A DNA stretch of 64,000 nt, taken from NCBI RefSeq assembly GCF_014648915.1, contig NZ_BMSA01000026.1, positions 92,330-156,329 on the forward strand, given 5' to 3'. The notes beneath the pieces were generated by a model. That model did not search any database and was not told the DNA's origin. It was given only the letters and a program-made list of their open reading frames with translations. Positions 1-7,226 of this stretch are shown here, in pieces (the stretch's first letter is position 1; each line of letters starts with the position of its first letter). The position numbers were made by a program, and so were the translations under genes. The DNA is from Streptomyces phaeofaciens (lineage in GTDB: Bacteria > Actinomycetota > Actinomycetes > Streptomycetales > Streptomycetaceae).

Positions 1-723
1 CGCGCCGCCGCCCGCAGACTGCTGCTCACCCTCACCGACCTCGGCTACGTCCACTGCGACGGCCGGCTCTTCCGGCTCACCCCACGCGTCCTGGAACTCG
101 GCTACGCCTATCTCGCCGGACTGACGCTCCCTCAGCTCGCCCAGCCCCACCTGGAGCAACTCGTCGCCGAGGTCAAGGAGTCGTCCTCGCTCTGCGTCCT
201 CGACGGCGACGACGTCGTCTACCTCGCCCGGGTGCCGACCCGGCGCATCATGTCCGCCACGATCACCGTCGGCACCCGCTTCCCCGCACCGGTCACCTCG
301 GTCGGCCGGGTGATGCTCGCCGACCTCCCGGACGACGAACTCGACACCCGGCTCGCCCGGGCCCGCCCGCGCCCGCACACCACCCGCACCCTGGTCACCG
401 CCGAGGCGCTACGGGCGGAACTCCTGCGCGTACGACGACAGGGGTACGCCCTGGTCGACCAGGAACTGGAGGAAGGACTGCGCTCGGTCGCCGCCCCGGT
501 GCGGGACCGGGGCGGCGCGGTGGTGGCCGGCGTGAACATCGCGGTGCACGCCGGCCGTACGTCGGTGGAGTCCGTCCGCCAGGATCTGCTGCCGCCGCTG
601 CTGGCCGCGGTGGCCCGGATCGAGGCGGACCTGCGGATCACAGATCCAGGACCAGCCGCCTCCCCCGGCACCGGGACACACAGATCATCATCGTCTCCCC
701 GGCCTCCCGCTCCCCGGGGCTGA
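1..723 (+). CDS. IclR-family transcriptional regulator, 5' end missing
   Basis: The reading frame is open from the first base, so the start and most of the DNA-binding domain lie outside the window. What remains begins in the wing of the helix-turn-helix (a LGYV...RLFRLTPRVLELG stretch) and runs through a complete IclR effector-binding domain. The linker and the pattern ARVPTRRIM...GTRFPAPVTSVGRVMLA resemble the PcaR/PobR branch that senses aromatic acids. The family-like sequence ends near EADLRI. About 25 low-complexity residues follow and run antisense into the end of the next gene, an 86-bp tail-to-tail overlap. It may control the adjacent van-type operon, but that is inferred from position only. 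Confidence 0.85.
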   Translation, partial: RAAARRLLLTLTDLGYVHCDGRLFRLTPRVLELGYAYLAGLTLPQLAQPHLEQLVAEVKESSSLCVLDGDDVVYLARVPTRRIMSATITVGTRFPAPVTSVGRVMLADLPDDELDTRLARARPRPHTTRTLVTAEALRAELLRVRRQGYALVDQELEEGLRSVAAPVRDRGGAVVAGVNIAVHAGRTSVESVRQDLLPPLLAAVARIEADLRITDPGPAASPGTGTHRSSSSPRPPAPRG

Positions 724-1582
724 GTACCGAGTCCCGGTGCTCCGGAGTGCCGTCGAGCACATCCGTCTCGCAGGTGCCGCAGGTGCCCTCCGTGCAGGAG
801 AACAGCACCTCGACCCCGGCGGCCCGCACGGTCTCCAGCACGGAGACGCCGGGCGCCACGGTCAGCGTCACACCGCTGCGGTCCAGCTCGACCTCGAACT
901 CCCCGTCACCGTCCCCGCCCGTCGTCCGCTCCTTCGGCCGGAACCGCTCCAGGTGCAGGGCACCGGCCGGACAGCGCTCCTCCACCGCGTCGAGCAGCGC
1001 GCCCGGACCGCAGCAGTAGACCAGGGTCCCCTCGGGCAGCGCGTCCAGCACCGGCCCGAGGTCGAGCAGCCCCGACTCGTCCTGCGGGGCGACGGTGACC
1101 CGGTCGCCGTAGCGCGCCAACTCCCCGGTGAACGCCATGGAGTCACGTGTCCGGCCGCCGTACAGCAGGGTCCACTCGGCGCCCGCCGCCTCGGCCGCCG
1201 CCAGCATCGGCAGGACGGGCGTGATCCCGATCCCGCCCGCGACGAACCGGTACCGGGCGGCGGGGCGCAGGGCGAAATGGTTGCGCGGGCCGCGCACCCG
1301 CACCTTGTCGCCCTGCCGCACCTGATCGTGCACCAGGGCCGATCCGCCCCGCCCGGCCGGCTCCCGCAGCACCGCGACCCGCCACCGCGTACGGTCCGCC
1401 GGATCGCCGCACAGCGAGTACTGGCGCTCCAGGCCCGGCCCGAGGACCAGGTCGACGTGCGCGCCCGGCTCCCAGGCCGGCAGCGGCTCGCCCAGCGGAT
1501 GGCGCAGGGTCAGGGCGAGCACGCCGTCGGCGACGAACTCCCTGCTCCCGACGACGAGTTCGACTTCGTGGGCGTCGCTCAT
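638..1582 (-). CDS. vanB: VanB-type oxidoreductase (reductase of Rieske O-demethylase)
   Basis: A 314-aa class IA reductase that would pass electrons from NAD(P)H through flavin and a 2Fe-2S centre to the Rieske oxygenase encoded upstream. The order is flavin domain (RQYSLCG near residue 54), nucleotide-binding domain (GGIGITP near 115) and a C-terminal plant-type ferredoxin with Cys263, Cys268, Cys271 and Cys301. This is the phthalate dioxygenase reductase/VanB layout at normal length. The ATG at 1582 overlaps the stop of the small gene before it (ATGA), so translation is probably coupled. An upstream in-frame ATG is less likely. The oxygenase neighbour supports vanillate as substrate, but another methoxy- or phenoxy-aromatic cannot be excluded. 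Confidence 0.85.
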   Translation of the reverse strand: MSDAHEVELVVGSREFVADGVLALTLRHPLGEPLPAWEPGAHVDLVLGPGLERQYSLCGDPADRTRWRVAVLREPAGRGGSALVHDQVRQGDKVRVRGPRNHFALRPAARYRFVAGGIGITPVLPMLAAAEAAGAEWTLLYGGRTRDSMAFTGELARYGDRVTVAPQDESGLLDLGPVLDALPEGTLVYCCGPGALLDAVEERCPAGALHLERFRPKERTTGGDGDGEFEVELDRSGVTLTVAPGVSVLETVRAAGVEVLFSCTEGTCGTCETDVLDGTPEHRDSVLSPGEREAGETMMICVSRCRGRRLVLDL

Positions 1583-1749
1583 GAGGTGCTTCCCGGGGGC
1601 TCGTGTCCTTCGGGGTGGCCGAGCATCCACTCCCACATCTCGACCGGGTCCTGGGCGGCGTGCTCGGCGCCGCAGTGACAGGTGCCGTGCAGCACGTCGG
1701 TGCCCGGCAGCCAGTCGACGCGGTAGATCTCTCCCGTCGGGCTGTTCAC
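1579..1749 (-). CDS. Small Cys/His-rich protein between oxygenase and reductase genes
   Basis: A 56-aa reading frame starts with GTG overlapping the oxygenase stop (GTGA) and ends in an ATGA overlap with the reductase start. It therefore sits exactly in the operon with coupling at both ends, which is why I call it real despite its size. It is acidic, Trp-rich and has a Cys24-His25-Cys26 cluster followed by His30, His45 and His49, which could bind a metal. No family is recognised. A role as a small accessory to the demethylase, for example in metal or electron handling, is a guess. Confidence 0.7.
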   Translation of the reverse strand: MNSPTGEIYRVDWLPGTDVLHGTCHCGAEHAAQDPVEMWEWMLGHPEGHEPPGSTS

Positions 1750-2813
1750 AGCGCGGGCTCCACCGGCTTGGCGCCCTCCTCGACCAGCCGGGCCAGGATC
1801 CGGCGCGCGGCCAGGCCGCCGGTGTCGATGTTGATGCTCAGCTCCTGGTAGCCGGTGCGCTCGGTGCCCAGCGTCCGCTGGAGCAGGTTGAGCGCGTCGA
1901 CGTCCTGCATGACGACGGTGTGGTTGTTGCCCCGCAGGAACGCGGTGACCTCCTCGTCGTCCGTCGCCCAGTCCCGGGAGACCATCCAGAAGTCGTACAC
2001 CTTGCCGTCGCAGGACGGTGTGATCGCGTACGTGATCTCGGTGTGGAAGCCGTTCGGGTCACTGCCGTCGGCCTCCGGCAGCACGCCCACCGGCGCGATC
2101 CGGCTGTGCAGCAGGTACAGGCACGGGGCGTGGTACTCGATGTCCTGCCACCGGGTGATCCGGCCCTCGATACCGGTCGAACGGGCGTAGAACGGCGGGC
2201 ACTCGGCGTCGTCCATCCGCCGGCTCACCCGGACGATCCCGGCGCCCTCGTCGACCTCCGTCGTGATCGGCGTCTCCGCGACCTCGGGGGTGCCGATGTA
2301 CCCGCCGTGCAGATACGTCTCGTGGGAGAGGTCGAGGAGGTTGTCCACGAGCAGCCCGTAGTCGGCGTCGATGGGCTCCATCCCCTGGACGGTGGTCCAG
2401 CCGGGGGAGTCGAGATGGCGGGCGCGCGGTACGGCCTGCGGGTCGGCGAGCGCCGGATCCCCGATCCACACCCACACCAGCGCGTCCCGCTCGACCACCG
2501 GGTAGGAGGCGACCCGGGCGGTCCGCGGGACGCGTTTCTGCCCCGGCACGTACACACAGGTGCCGGTCGTGTCGTACGTGAAGCCGTGGTAGCCGCAGAC
2601 GATCCGGTCACCGTCGAGCCGGCTCTCGGAGAGCGGGAACCTGCGGTGCACACACCGGTCGTGCAGCGCGATCACCGTCCCGTCCTCCTCGGTCCGGTAG
2701 AACACGAGCGGCTCACCGAGAATCGTCCGCCCCAGCAACTCCTCCCGCCCGACCTCGTGACGGTAGGCGGCGACGTACCACTGGTTCCTGGCGAAGGCGG
2801 TGATGTGAGGCAT
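1746..2813 (-). CDS. vanA: VanA-type Rieske non-heme iron oxygenase (vanillate O-demethylase)
   Basis: A 355-aa oxygenase component. The N-terminal Rieske domain binds a 2Fe-2S cluster through Cys54/His56 and Cys73/His76 (CVH and CGYH). The catalytic domain shows the iron ligands in DNLLDLSHETYLH, with His164 and His169, and Asp157 as the likely bridging residue. Length and motif spacing fit the VanA/phenoxybenzoate dioxygenase family, which demethylates vanillate to protocatechuate plus formaldehyde. The ATG at 2813 is followed by the usual PHITAFARNQWYVAA opening. It is the first gene of the three-gene operon. Protocatechuate made here would feed the pca genes near 37-44 kb. The exact substrate is inferred from the family. 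Confidence 0.85.
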   Translation of the reverse strand: MPHITAFARNQWYVAAYRHEVGREELLGRTILGEPLVFYRTEEDGTVIALHDRCVHRRFPLSESRLDGDRIVCGYHGFTYDTTGTCVYVPGQKRVPRTARVASYPVVERDALVWVWIGDPALADPQAVPRARHLDSPGWTTVQGMEPIDADYGLLVDNLLDLSHETYLHGGYIGTPEVAETPITTEVDEGAGIVRVSRRMDDAECPPFYARSTGIEGRITRWQDIEYHAPCLYLLHSRIAPVGVLPEADGSDPNGFHTEITYAITPSCDGKVYDFWMVSRDWATDDEEVTAFLRGNNHTVVMQDVDALNLLQRTLGTERTGYQELSINIDTGGLAARRILARLVEEGAKPVEPAL

Positions 2814-2956
2814 GGCGGTCCCGTCCCTGAGAGCGGGGCGTCGTCGCCCCGCGTGCCGTGGTTGGGACTCAGAGTCGTGACGCCGGTGGTGACTCGGCAA
2901 GGCGGCTTCTGCCAGGCGGAAGGACTTCCGTGAAAGGCCCGGCCGGCCGGGCGGAC

Positions 2957-4021
2957 TCAGGCCCGGCCGGCCGTGCGGCGGCGTCCGACGGCCGGGGGCC
3001 GTTGCTCGCCCGTGGGACGCTGCCCGGTGCCGCGGGCACGCCATTCCCTCGCGCTGCACCCGAACTGCTCGCGGAACCAGCGGGAGAAGGCGCTCGGTGC
3101 CGAGAAGCCCAGCAGGCCGGAGATGTCCGTCAGTGAGCGGCGCGGGTTCGTCACGAGTTGCTCCGCCAACTGGGCGCGTGTCGCGTTGAGGACGGAGGAG
3201 AACGTCTCGCCCGACGCCGCCAGGTGCCGGTGGACGGTCCGCCGGTCGACCCCGAGACTGCCCGCGACCTGCTCGATGGAACACCGTCCGGTCGGCAGCA
3301 GGACTTCGATCAGGTCGCGCACGCGGTCCAGCACGGTCGTGTCCCTCGACACCGCGATCGATTCGAAGAACTGCCGCGCATAGGTCCGGAGCAACGGATC
3401 CGACATGGGGTTGGGAATGTTGAGATCGCTGCCGTAGAAGACGATCCCGTTGAATTCGCTGTCGAATTCCACCACGGGCCCGAAGATACGCCGGTGGGTC
3501 GCGTGATCCGTCGGCGCACTGTGTGTGAAACACACGGACAACGCCTGCCAGCGGGCGCCGAGAAAGGTACGCAGGACCTGGTGGAAGGCGCCCATCGCGA
3601 GCTCCGTGGCCTGGCGGGCCGCCATCGCCTCCGCCAGCTCCAGGTTCACCTTGAGGGTGGCCAGGCCGTTCGCCTCGGACAGCCGGCTGTGGAGCATCTC
3701 GTTGTACATGTGCTCATGGCGGACGAGCAGCTCGACCGCGCTGCGGACATCGGGCTCCTCGCGCAGGACCAGGCTGATGGGGCCGAGCGTGGAGAAGCGG
3801 CGCCGCTCGGCGAGGAGCAGGCCGAAGTCCTCGACGTGGGCGGCCGCGGCGGAGAGTTCGAGCAACTGGATCACGGCCTCGCCGGAGATCCACCGGTCCT
3901 GGACCGCGAGGCCGGCGGGGTCCAGCCCCACGCGCTTCATGAGGGCCCGGGGGTCGATGCCGAGCGACTGGCTCAGCTCGACGTAGTTGCTCAGGGTGGC
4001 GTTGCGGACGAGGGGCTTCAT
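2957..4021 (-). CDS. AraC-family transcriptional regulator (Arabinose_bd type)
   Basis: A 354-aa regulator. Residues about 20-200 form the long N-terminal ligand domain typical of OruR/ArgR-like AraC proteins, not a cupin. Residues about 235-335 hold the two helix-turn-helix motifs, ending in the AraC signature LTDISGLLGFSAPSAFSRWFR. It lies 143 bp upstream of the van operon on the same strand and 309 bp from a divergent dioxygenase gene. Either could be its target. Paired TGTCACG motifs 22 bp apart in the divergent spacer are candidate sites. The effector is unknown. Confidence 0.9.
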   Translation of the reverse strand: MKPLVRNATLSNYVELSQSLGIDPRALMKRVGLDPAGLAVQDRWISGEAVIQLLELSAAAAHVEDFGLLLAERRRFSTLGPISLVLREEPDVRSAVELLVRHEHMYNEMLHSRLSEANGLATLKVNLELAEAMAARQATELAMGAFHQVLRTFLGARWQALSVCFTHSAPTDHATHRRIFGPVVEFDSEFNGIVFYGSDLNIPNPMSDPLLRTYARQFFESIAVSRDTTVLDRVRDLIEVLLPTGRCSIEQVAGSLGVDRRTVHRHLAASGETFSSVLNATRAQLAEQLVTNPRRSLTDISGLLGFSAPSAFSRWFREQFGCSAREWRARGTGQRPTGEQRPPAVGRRRTAGRA

Positions 4022-4061
4022 GGGCGCACTCCAGAACTCTGTCCCTGATTGATAAGTCAGA

Positions 4062-4090
4062 TGTCACGCCAAGTCAAGCGTGGTGTCACG
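4062..4090. promoter_or_regulatory. Direct repeats in the divergent spacer, candidate AraC site
   Basis: Two copies of TGTCACG start 22 bp apart (4062 and 4084), about two helical turns, as AraC-family dimers prefer. Between them is a short inverted repeat, CACGC at 4065-4069 and GCGTG at 4078-4082. The spacer 4022-4330 separates the AraC gene from the divergent dioxygenase gene and shows no convincing gene of its own. Regulatory use is inferred from position and spacing. Confidence 0.35.
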
Positions 4091-4330
4091 AGGTGGCCTA
4101 GCGTTGCACCACTCGCGATGGAGTTCACCGCCCCGGTATTCGGCGTCCCGGCCGATCGGAGATCCCGACGGGGAACACCATGGCAAATCATTCACCTGTT
4201 GACCAGCCCTGGAAAAGCGGTACGGAATTCCTGACGGATGGACGACCTCCGGGCGGACATTCCCGTGCTGAAACGCGTGGGATTTTTCGCGAAGATCCGT
4301 GGGATTCCCCGCGAAGAAAGGAGGAGAGGC

Positions 4331-5428
4331 GTGCCCGCGGTTCACCCGAACGTGATCGACGTCTTGCGCCGGCCCTGCACGGGACCGGCCGTGTGGAGGG
4401 GTCCGGACCTGGCGGACTCCGAGGACTGGGTCCTGCGGCTGTCACCGCCCCGGATCGACGAACTGGGGGCCGCCCTGCGCACGGTGCGTGAACGGGGAGT
4501 CCCGCTGCTCAAGGTGACCGCGGACGACTTCCCGTTGCCGACACTCGCCGGCGAACTGGAACGCCTCGCCGACGTGCTGGAGAACGGCCGCGGGTTCGTC
4601 CTCGTCAAAGGCATCCCGGTCGAGCGGTACGGCCCGGCGGCGGCGAGCACCGTGTTCTGGGGGCTGGGCCGACACCTCGGCGTCCCGGTGTCGCAGAACG
4701 CGGCGGGCCACATGCTCGGCCACGCCCGGGACACCGGCCGTACCCTGGCCGACCCCTCGACACGCGGCTACCAGACGCGGGCGGAGCTGCCGTTCCACAC
4801 GGACGGGTCCGACGTCCTCGGGCTGCTGTGCCTGCGGGCGGCCCGCGCCGGCGCACGCACCTCCCTCGTCAGCTCCGCGGCCGTCTACAACGCGGTGCTG
4901 GCGCGGCGCCCCGACCTCGCCGAGCGCCTGTACCGCACGCACTTCATCGACCGCCGGGAGGAGCACGCCCCCGGCGAGCACCCCTGCCACGCGGCCCCGC
5001 TCGCCTCCTGGTACGGCGGAAAGCTCAGCATCCGCTACCACCGCCCCTACCTCGAGTCCGCGCAGCGCTTTCCCGACGTGCCCCGCCTGGAGCCGGCCGA
5101 CGTCGAGCTGTTCGACCTCGTCGACCGGCTGGCGGCCTCCCCGGAGTTCCGGCTGGACGTCGGCTTCGCGGCCGGCGATCTGCTGCTGGTCAACAACTAC
5201 GCGGTCCTGCACTCCCGCACGGAGTACGAGGACTTCGCCGAGCCCGAGCGCAGGCGCCATGTGCTGCGGCTGTGGCTGACCCTGCGCCGGGGACGAGACC
5301 TTCCGCCGGACTTCTGGGGAGACCTGCCGGCCGCCGCCGACGGATCCGGTCGAGGCGGGGTCACCCCCCGAGACGTGATCGCGACACCCGGCTCCGCCGG
5401 CCCCGACGGCTCCTGTCGCCCCTCCTGA
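4331..5428 (+). CDS. TauD/TfdA-family Fe(II)/2-oxoglutarate dioxygenase
   Basis: A 365-aa oxygenase. The first two iron ligands are His156 and Asp158 in LPFHTDG. The distal ligand is His294 in VLHSRTEYED, and an arginine near 313 in RRHVLRLWL would hold 2-oxoglutarate. These enzymes hydroxylate small organic acids and couple this to loss of CO2 from 2-oxoglutarate. I chose the GTG at 4331 because a near-perfect ribosome site (AAAGGAGG) ends about 7 bp before it. The frame is open further upstream but without a site. Genes for a ligase stub and an exporter follow on the same strand, so these probably form one transcript. Substrate unknown. Confidence 0.85.
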   Translation: MPAVHPNVIDVLRRPCTGPAVWRGPDLADSEDWVLRLSPPRIDELGAALRTVRERGVPLLKVTADDFPLPTLAGELERLADVLENGRGFVLVKGIPVERYGPAAASTVFWGLGRHLGVPVSQNAAGHMLGHARDTGRTLADPSTRGYQTRAELPFHTDGSDVLGLLCLRAARAGARTSLVSSAAVYNAVLARRPDLAERLYRTHFIDRREEHAPGEHPCHAAPLASWYGGKLSIRYHRPYLESAQRFPDVPRLEPADVELFDLVDRLAASPEFRLDVGFAAGDLLLVNNYAVLHSRTEYEDFAEPERRRHVLRLWLTLRRGRDLPPDFWGDLPAAADGSGRGGVTPRDVIATPGSAGPDGSCRPS

Positions 5429-5459
5429 TCGCCTCCGGCCCACACCGAACGGACAACGA

Positions 5460-5615
5460 ATGAACAACCTCGCGGCAGCCCTGGTGCAATCGGCCCGGGC
5501 CGGCGGTGACCGCGTCGCCGTACGCCAGGACGAGACCGTCCTCACCCAGCGCGAGATCGTCGTCGTGGAGCGGACGGCCACGCGGGACGCCGGCGGACAA
5601 GAGCCGGTCTCGTGA
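5460..5615 (+). pseudogene. Stub of an AMP-dependent acyl-CoA ligase
   Basis: A 51-aa frame opens like an adenylate-forming ligase (MNNLAAALVQSAR..GDRVAVRQDETVLTQREI) and then, after about 34 residues, runs into unrelated sequence and stops. Real members exceed 480 residues and continue into a long adenylation domain, none of which is present before the exporter gene. The stub ends in a GTGA overlap with that gene. A deletion that fused the ligase start to the exporter leader is the simplest reading. It may survive because it couples translation to the exporter. The assignment rests on the short N-terminal match. Confidence 0.55.
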
Positions 5616-6718
5616 CGAGCGAAGCGGCCGCCCACCGCCCACGGTCCGCCCCCGACCCCACGACCCGGTCCACCGGGCGCGCGCGGACCCCCTCCGCGGC
5701 CGGCACCCGGCCCGCGCCGCCCGGCTCCCGGATACCCGGGCTCGCCCTCACCCTGGTCGTCGCCGCGGCCGCCACGGGAGTGGGCAGACTGCTCCCGGTC
5801 CTCGGCGGTCCCGTGAGCGGCGTCGTCATCGGCGTCCTCGTCGCCGCCGTGTGCCGGCCGGGCCCACGGCTGCGGCCGGGGATCAGCATCGCCAACAAGC
5901 CCGTGCTCCAGACCGGAGTGGCCCTCCTCGGCGCCCAGCTGTCGCTGACCCAGGTGTTCGAGGTGGGCGGAAGCTCGCTGCCGATCATGATCGGCTCGCT
6001 GGCCGCCTGCCTGACCGCCGCCCGGTTCATCGGCCGCCGCCTCGGTATCGGCGGCGACCTGCGGACCCTGATCGGCGCCGGCACCGGAATCTGCGGGGCG
6101 TCGGCGATCGCCGCGGTCACTCCGGTCATCGGCGCCGCGAGCGTGGAGGTCGCCTACGCCATCTCGACGATCTTCCTGTTCAACATCGCCGCGGTGATCG
6201 CCTTCCCCGTGATCGGCCATCTGCTCGGCATGGGCCCCGAGGCCTTCGGCCTCTTCGCCGGAACCGCGGTCAACGACATGTCGTCCGTGGTCGCCGTCGC
6301 CGCCGCCTACGGGCCCGCGGCGGCCGACCACGCCGTCGTCGTCAAACTCACCCGCACACTGATGATCATCCCGATCTGTCTGGGGCTGGCGGTCCTGGCC
6401 GGCCGCCGCGCCCGTGCCGCCGGCCGGGCCGCCGCCTCGTCCACGGTGCGGCCGGCCGGGCTGGTGCCCTGGTTCCTGGTGGCCTTCCTGCTGGCGGCCG
6501 CCGCCAACAGCGCCGGCCTCGTCCCGGCCGCGGCCCACCCCGGCCTCAAGGAGCTCTCGGTGCTCCTCGTCACCGTCGCGCTCTGCGCGGTCGGCCTCTC
6601 CACCGACCTCTCCGCCCTGCGCCGCACCGGCCCCCGCCCGCTGCTGCTGGGCGCCTGCCTGTGGGTGGTGGTCACCGTCACCAGCATCGCCCTTCAGTAC
6701 GGCGTCATGCGCCTTTGA
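5612..6718 (+). CDS. YeiH/UPF0324-family putative sulfate exporter
   Basis: A 368-aa polytopic membrane protein. After a Pro/Arg-rich cytosolic start of about 45 residues come roughly ten hydrophobic segments. The family signature GAGTGICGASAIAAVTPV lies near 155-172, and AGTAVNDMSSVVA follows near 214. YeiH-like proteins are annotated as putative exporters of sulfate or related anions, but transport has rarely been shown directly. The GTG start overlaps the stop of the ligase stub. Location beside a TauD-like dioxygenase suggests removal of an anion such as sulfite or sulfate released from a sulfonate. That link is inference. Confidence 0.8.
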   Translation: MTSEAAAHRPRSAPDPTTRSTGRARTPSAAGTRPAPPGSRIPGLALTLVVAAAATGVGRLLPVLGGPVSGVVIGVLVAAVCRPGPRLRPGISIANKPVLQTGVALLGAQLSLTQVFEVGGSSLPIMIGSLAACLTAARFIGRRLGIGGDLRTLIGAGTGICGASAIAAVTPVIGAASVEVAYAISTIFLFNIAAVIAFPVIGHLLGMGPEAFGLFAGTAVNDMSSVVAVAAAYGPAAADHAVVVKLTRTLMIIPICLGLAVLAGRRARAAGRAAASSTVRPAGLVPWFLVAFLLAAAANSAGLVPAAAHPGLKELSVLLVTVALCAVGLSTDLSALRRTGPRPLLLGACLWVVVTVTSIALQYGVMRL

Positions 6719-7226
6719 GGAAGGCGCGGAGGAGGCGTGCAGCGGTGACTTCGCTGCACGCCCCTTACGCGTTGCGCGGTGACTTTGCTGCGCCCCTTAC
6801 GCGTTGCCGTTCGGGCGGGCGGGACACAGCACTCGGGCGGGACACAGCACACCGGTGGGACACAGCCCGACACAGAGGGCAGGCGGCCGACGACGTGCTA
6901 CGTGCTCGCCTCGGCCGAAGCGGCCGTTCCGCGGGAGGGGCACCCGGCGCGACCGCGCCGGGTGCTCCGGTCTGCGCGCCGGGGGACGGGCCGGGGGACG
7001 GGCCCGCCGGCGGCAGGACACGGCGAGCAGACGCAGACGCGGTCCGGTGGGACGCGGCGAGCAGACGCAGACGCGGTTCGGTGGGACGCGGCGAGCAGAC
7101 GCAGACGCGGTCCGGTGGTACACGGCGAGAAGCCGCAGACGCGGTCCGGTGCGGACACATCTGCGGCTTCGGCTCCGTCCCGGCGCTGCCGGTTCGGCGG
7201 TGTTCGCGGGCTTCGGGCCCGCCTGT
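6719..7226. repeat. Repeat-filled spacer between convergent genes
   Basis: No gene is seen here. Three repeat sets occur. A 34-bp unit is present twice at 6742-6809, about 90% alike. An 18-bp unit containing GGGACACAGCAC occurs three times from 6821, 6839 and 6857. A different 34-bp unit containing CGGCGAGCAGACGCAGACGC is repeated four times from 7021, 7055, 7089 and 7123, the last copy decayed. The last two sets are head-to-tail. The spacer lies between the end of the exporter gene and the end of the acetoacetate-CoA ligase gene. No terminator with a T-tract is visible. Confidence 0.8.

Noticed and set aside
4180..4491. A 103-codon plus-strand frame starting ATG 4180, with AT-richer first codons
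   Set aside because: It lacks homology, overlaps the start of the dioxygenase gene in another frame, and turns Arg/Gly-rich like an out-of-frame reading.
7021..7156. Four regular 34-bp repeats that could suggest a CRISPR array
   Set aside because: There are no unique spacers between the units; they are contiguous tandem repeats, and no cas genes are nearby.
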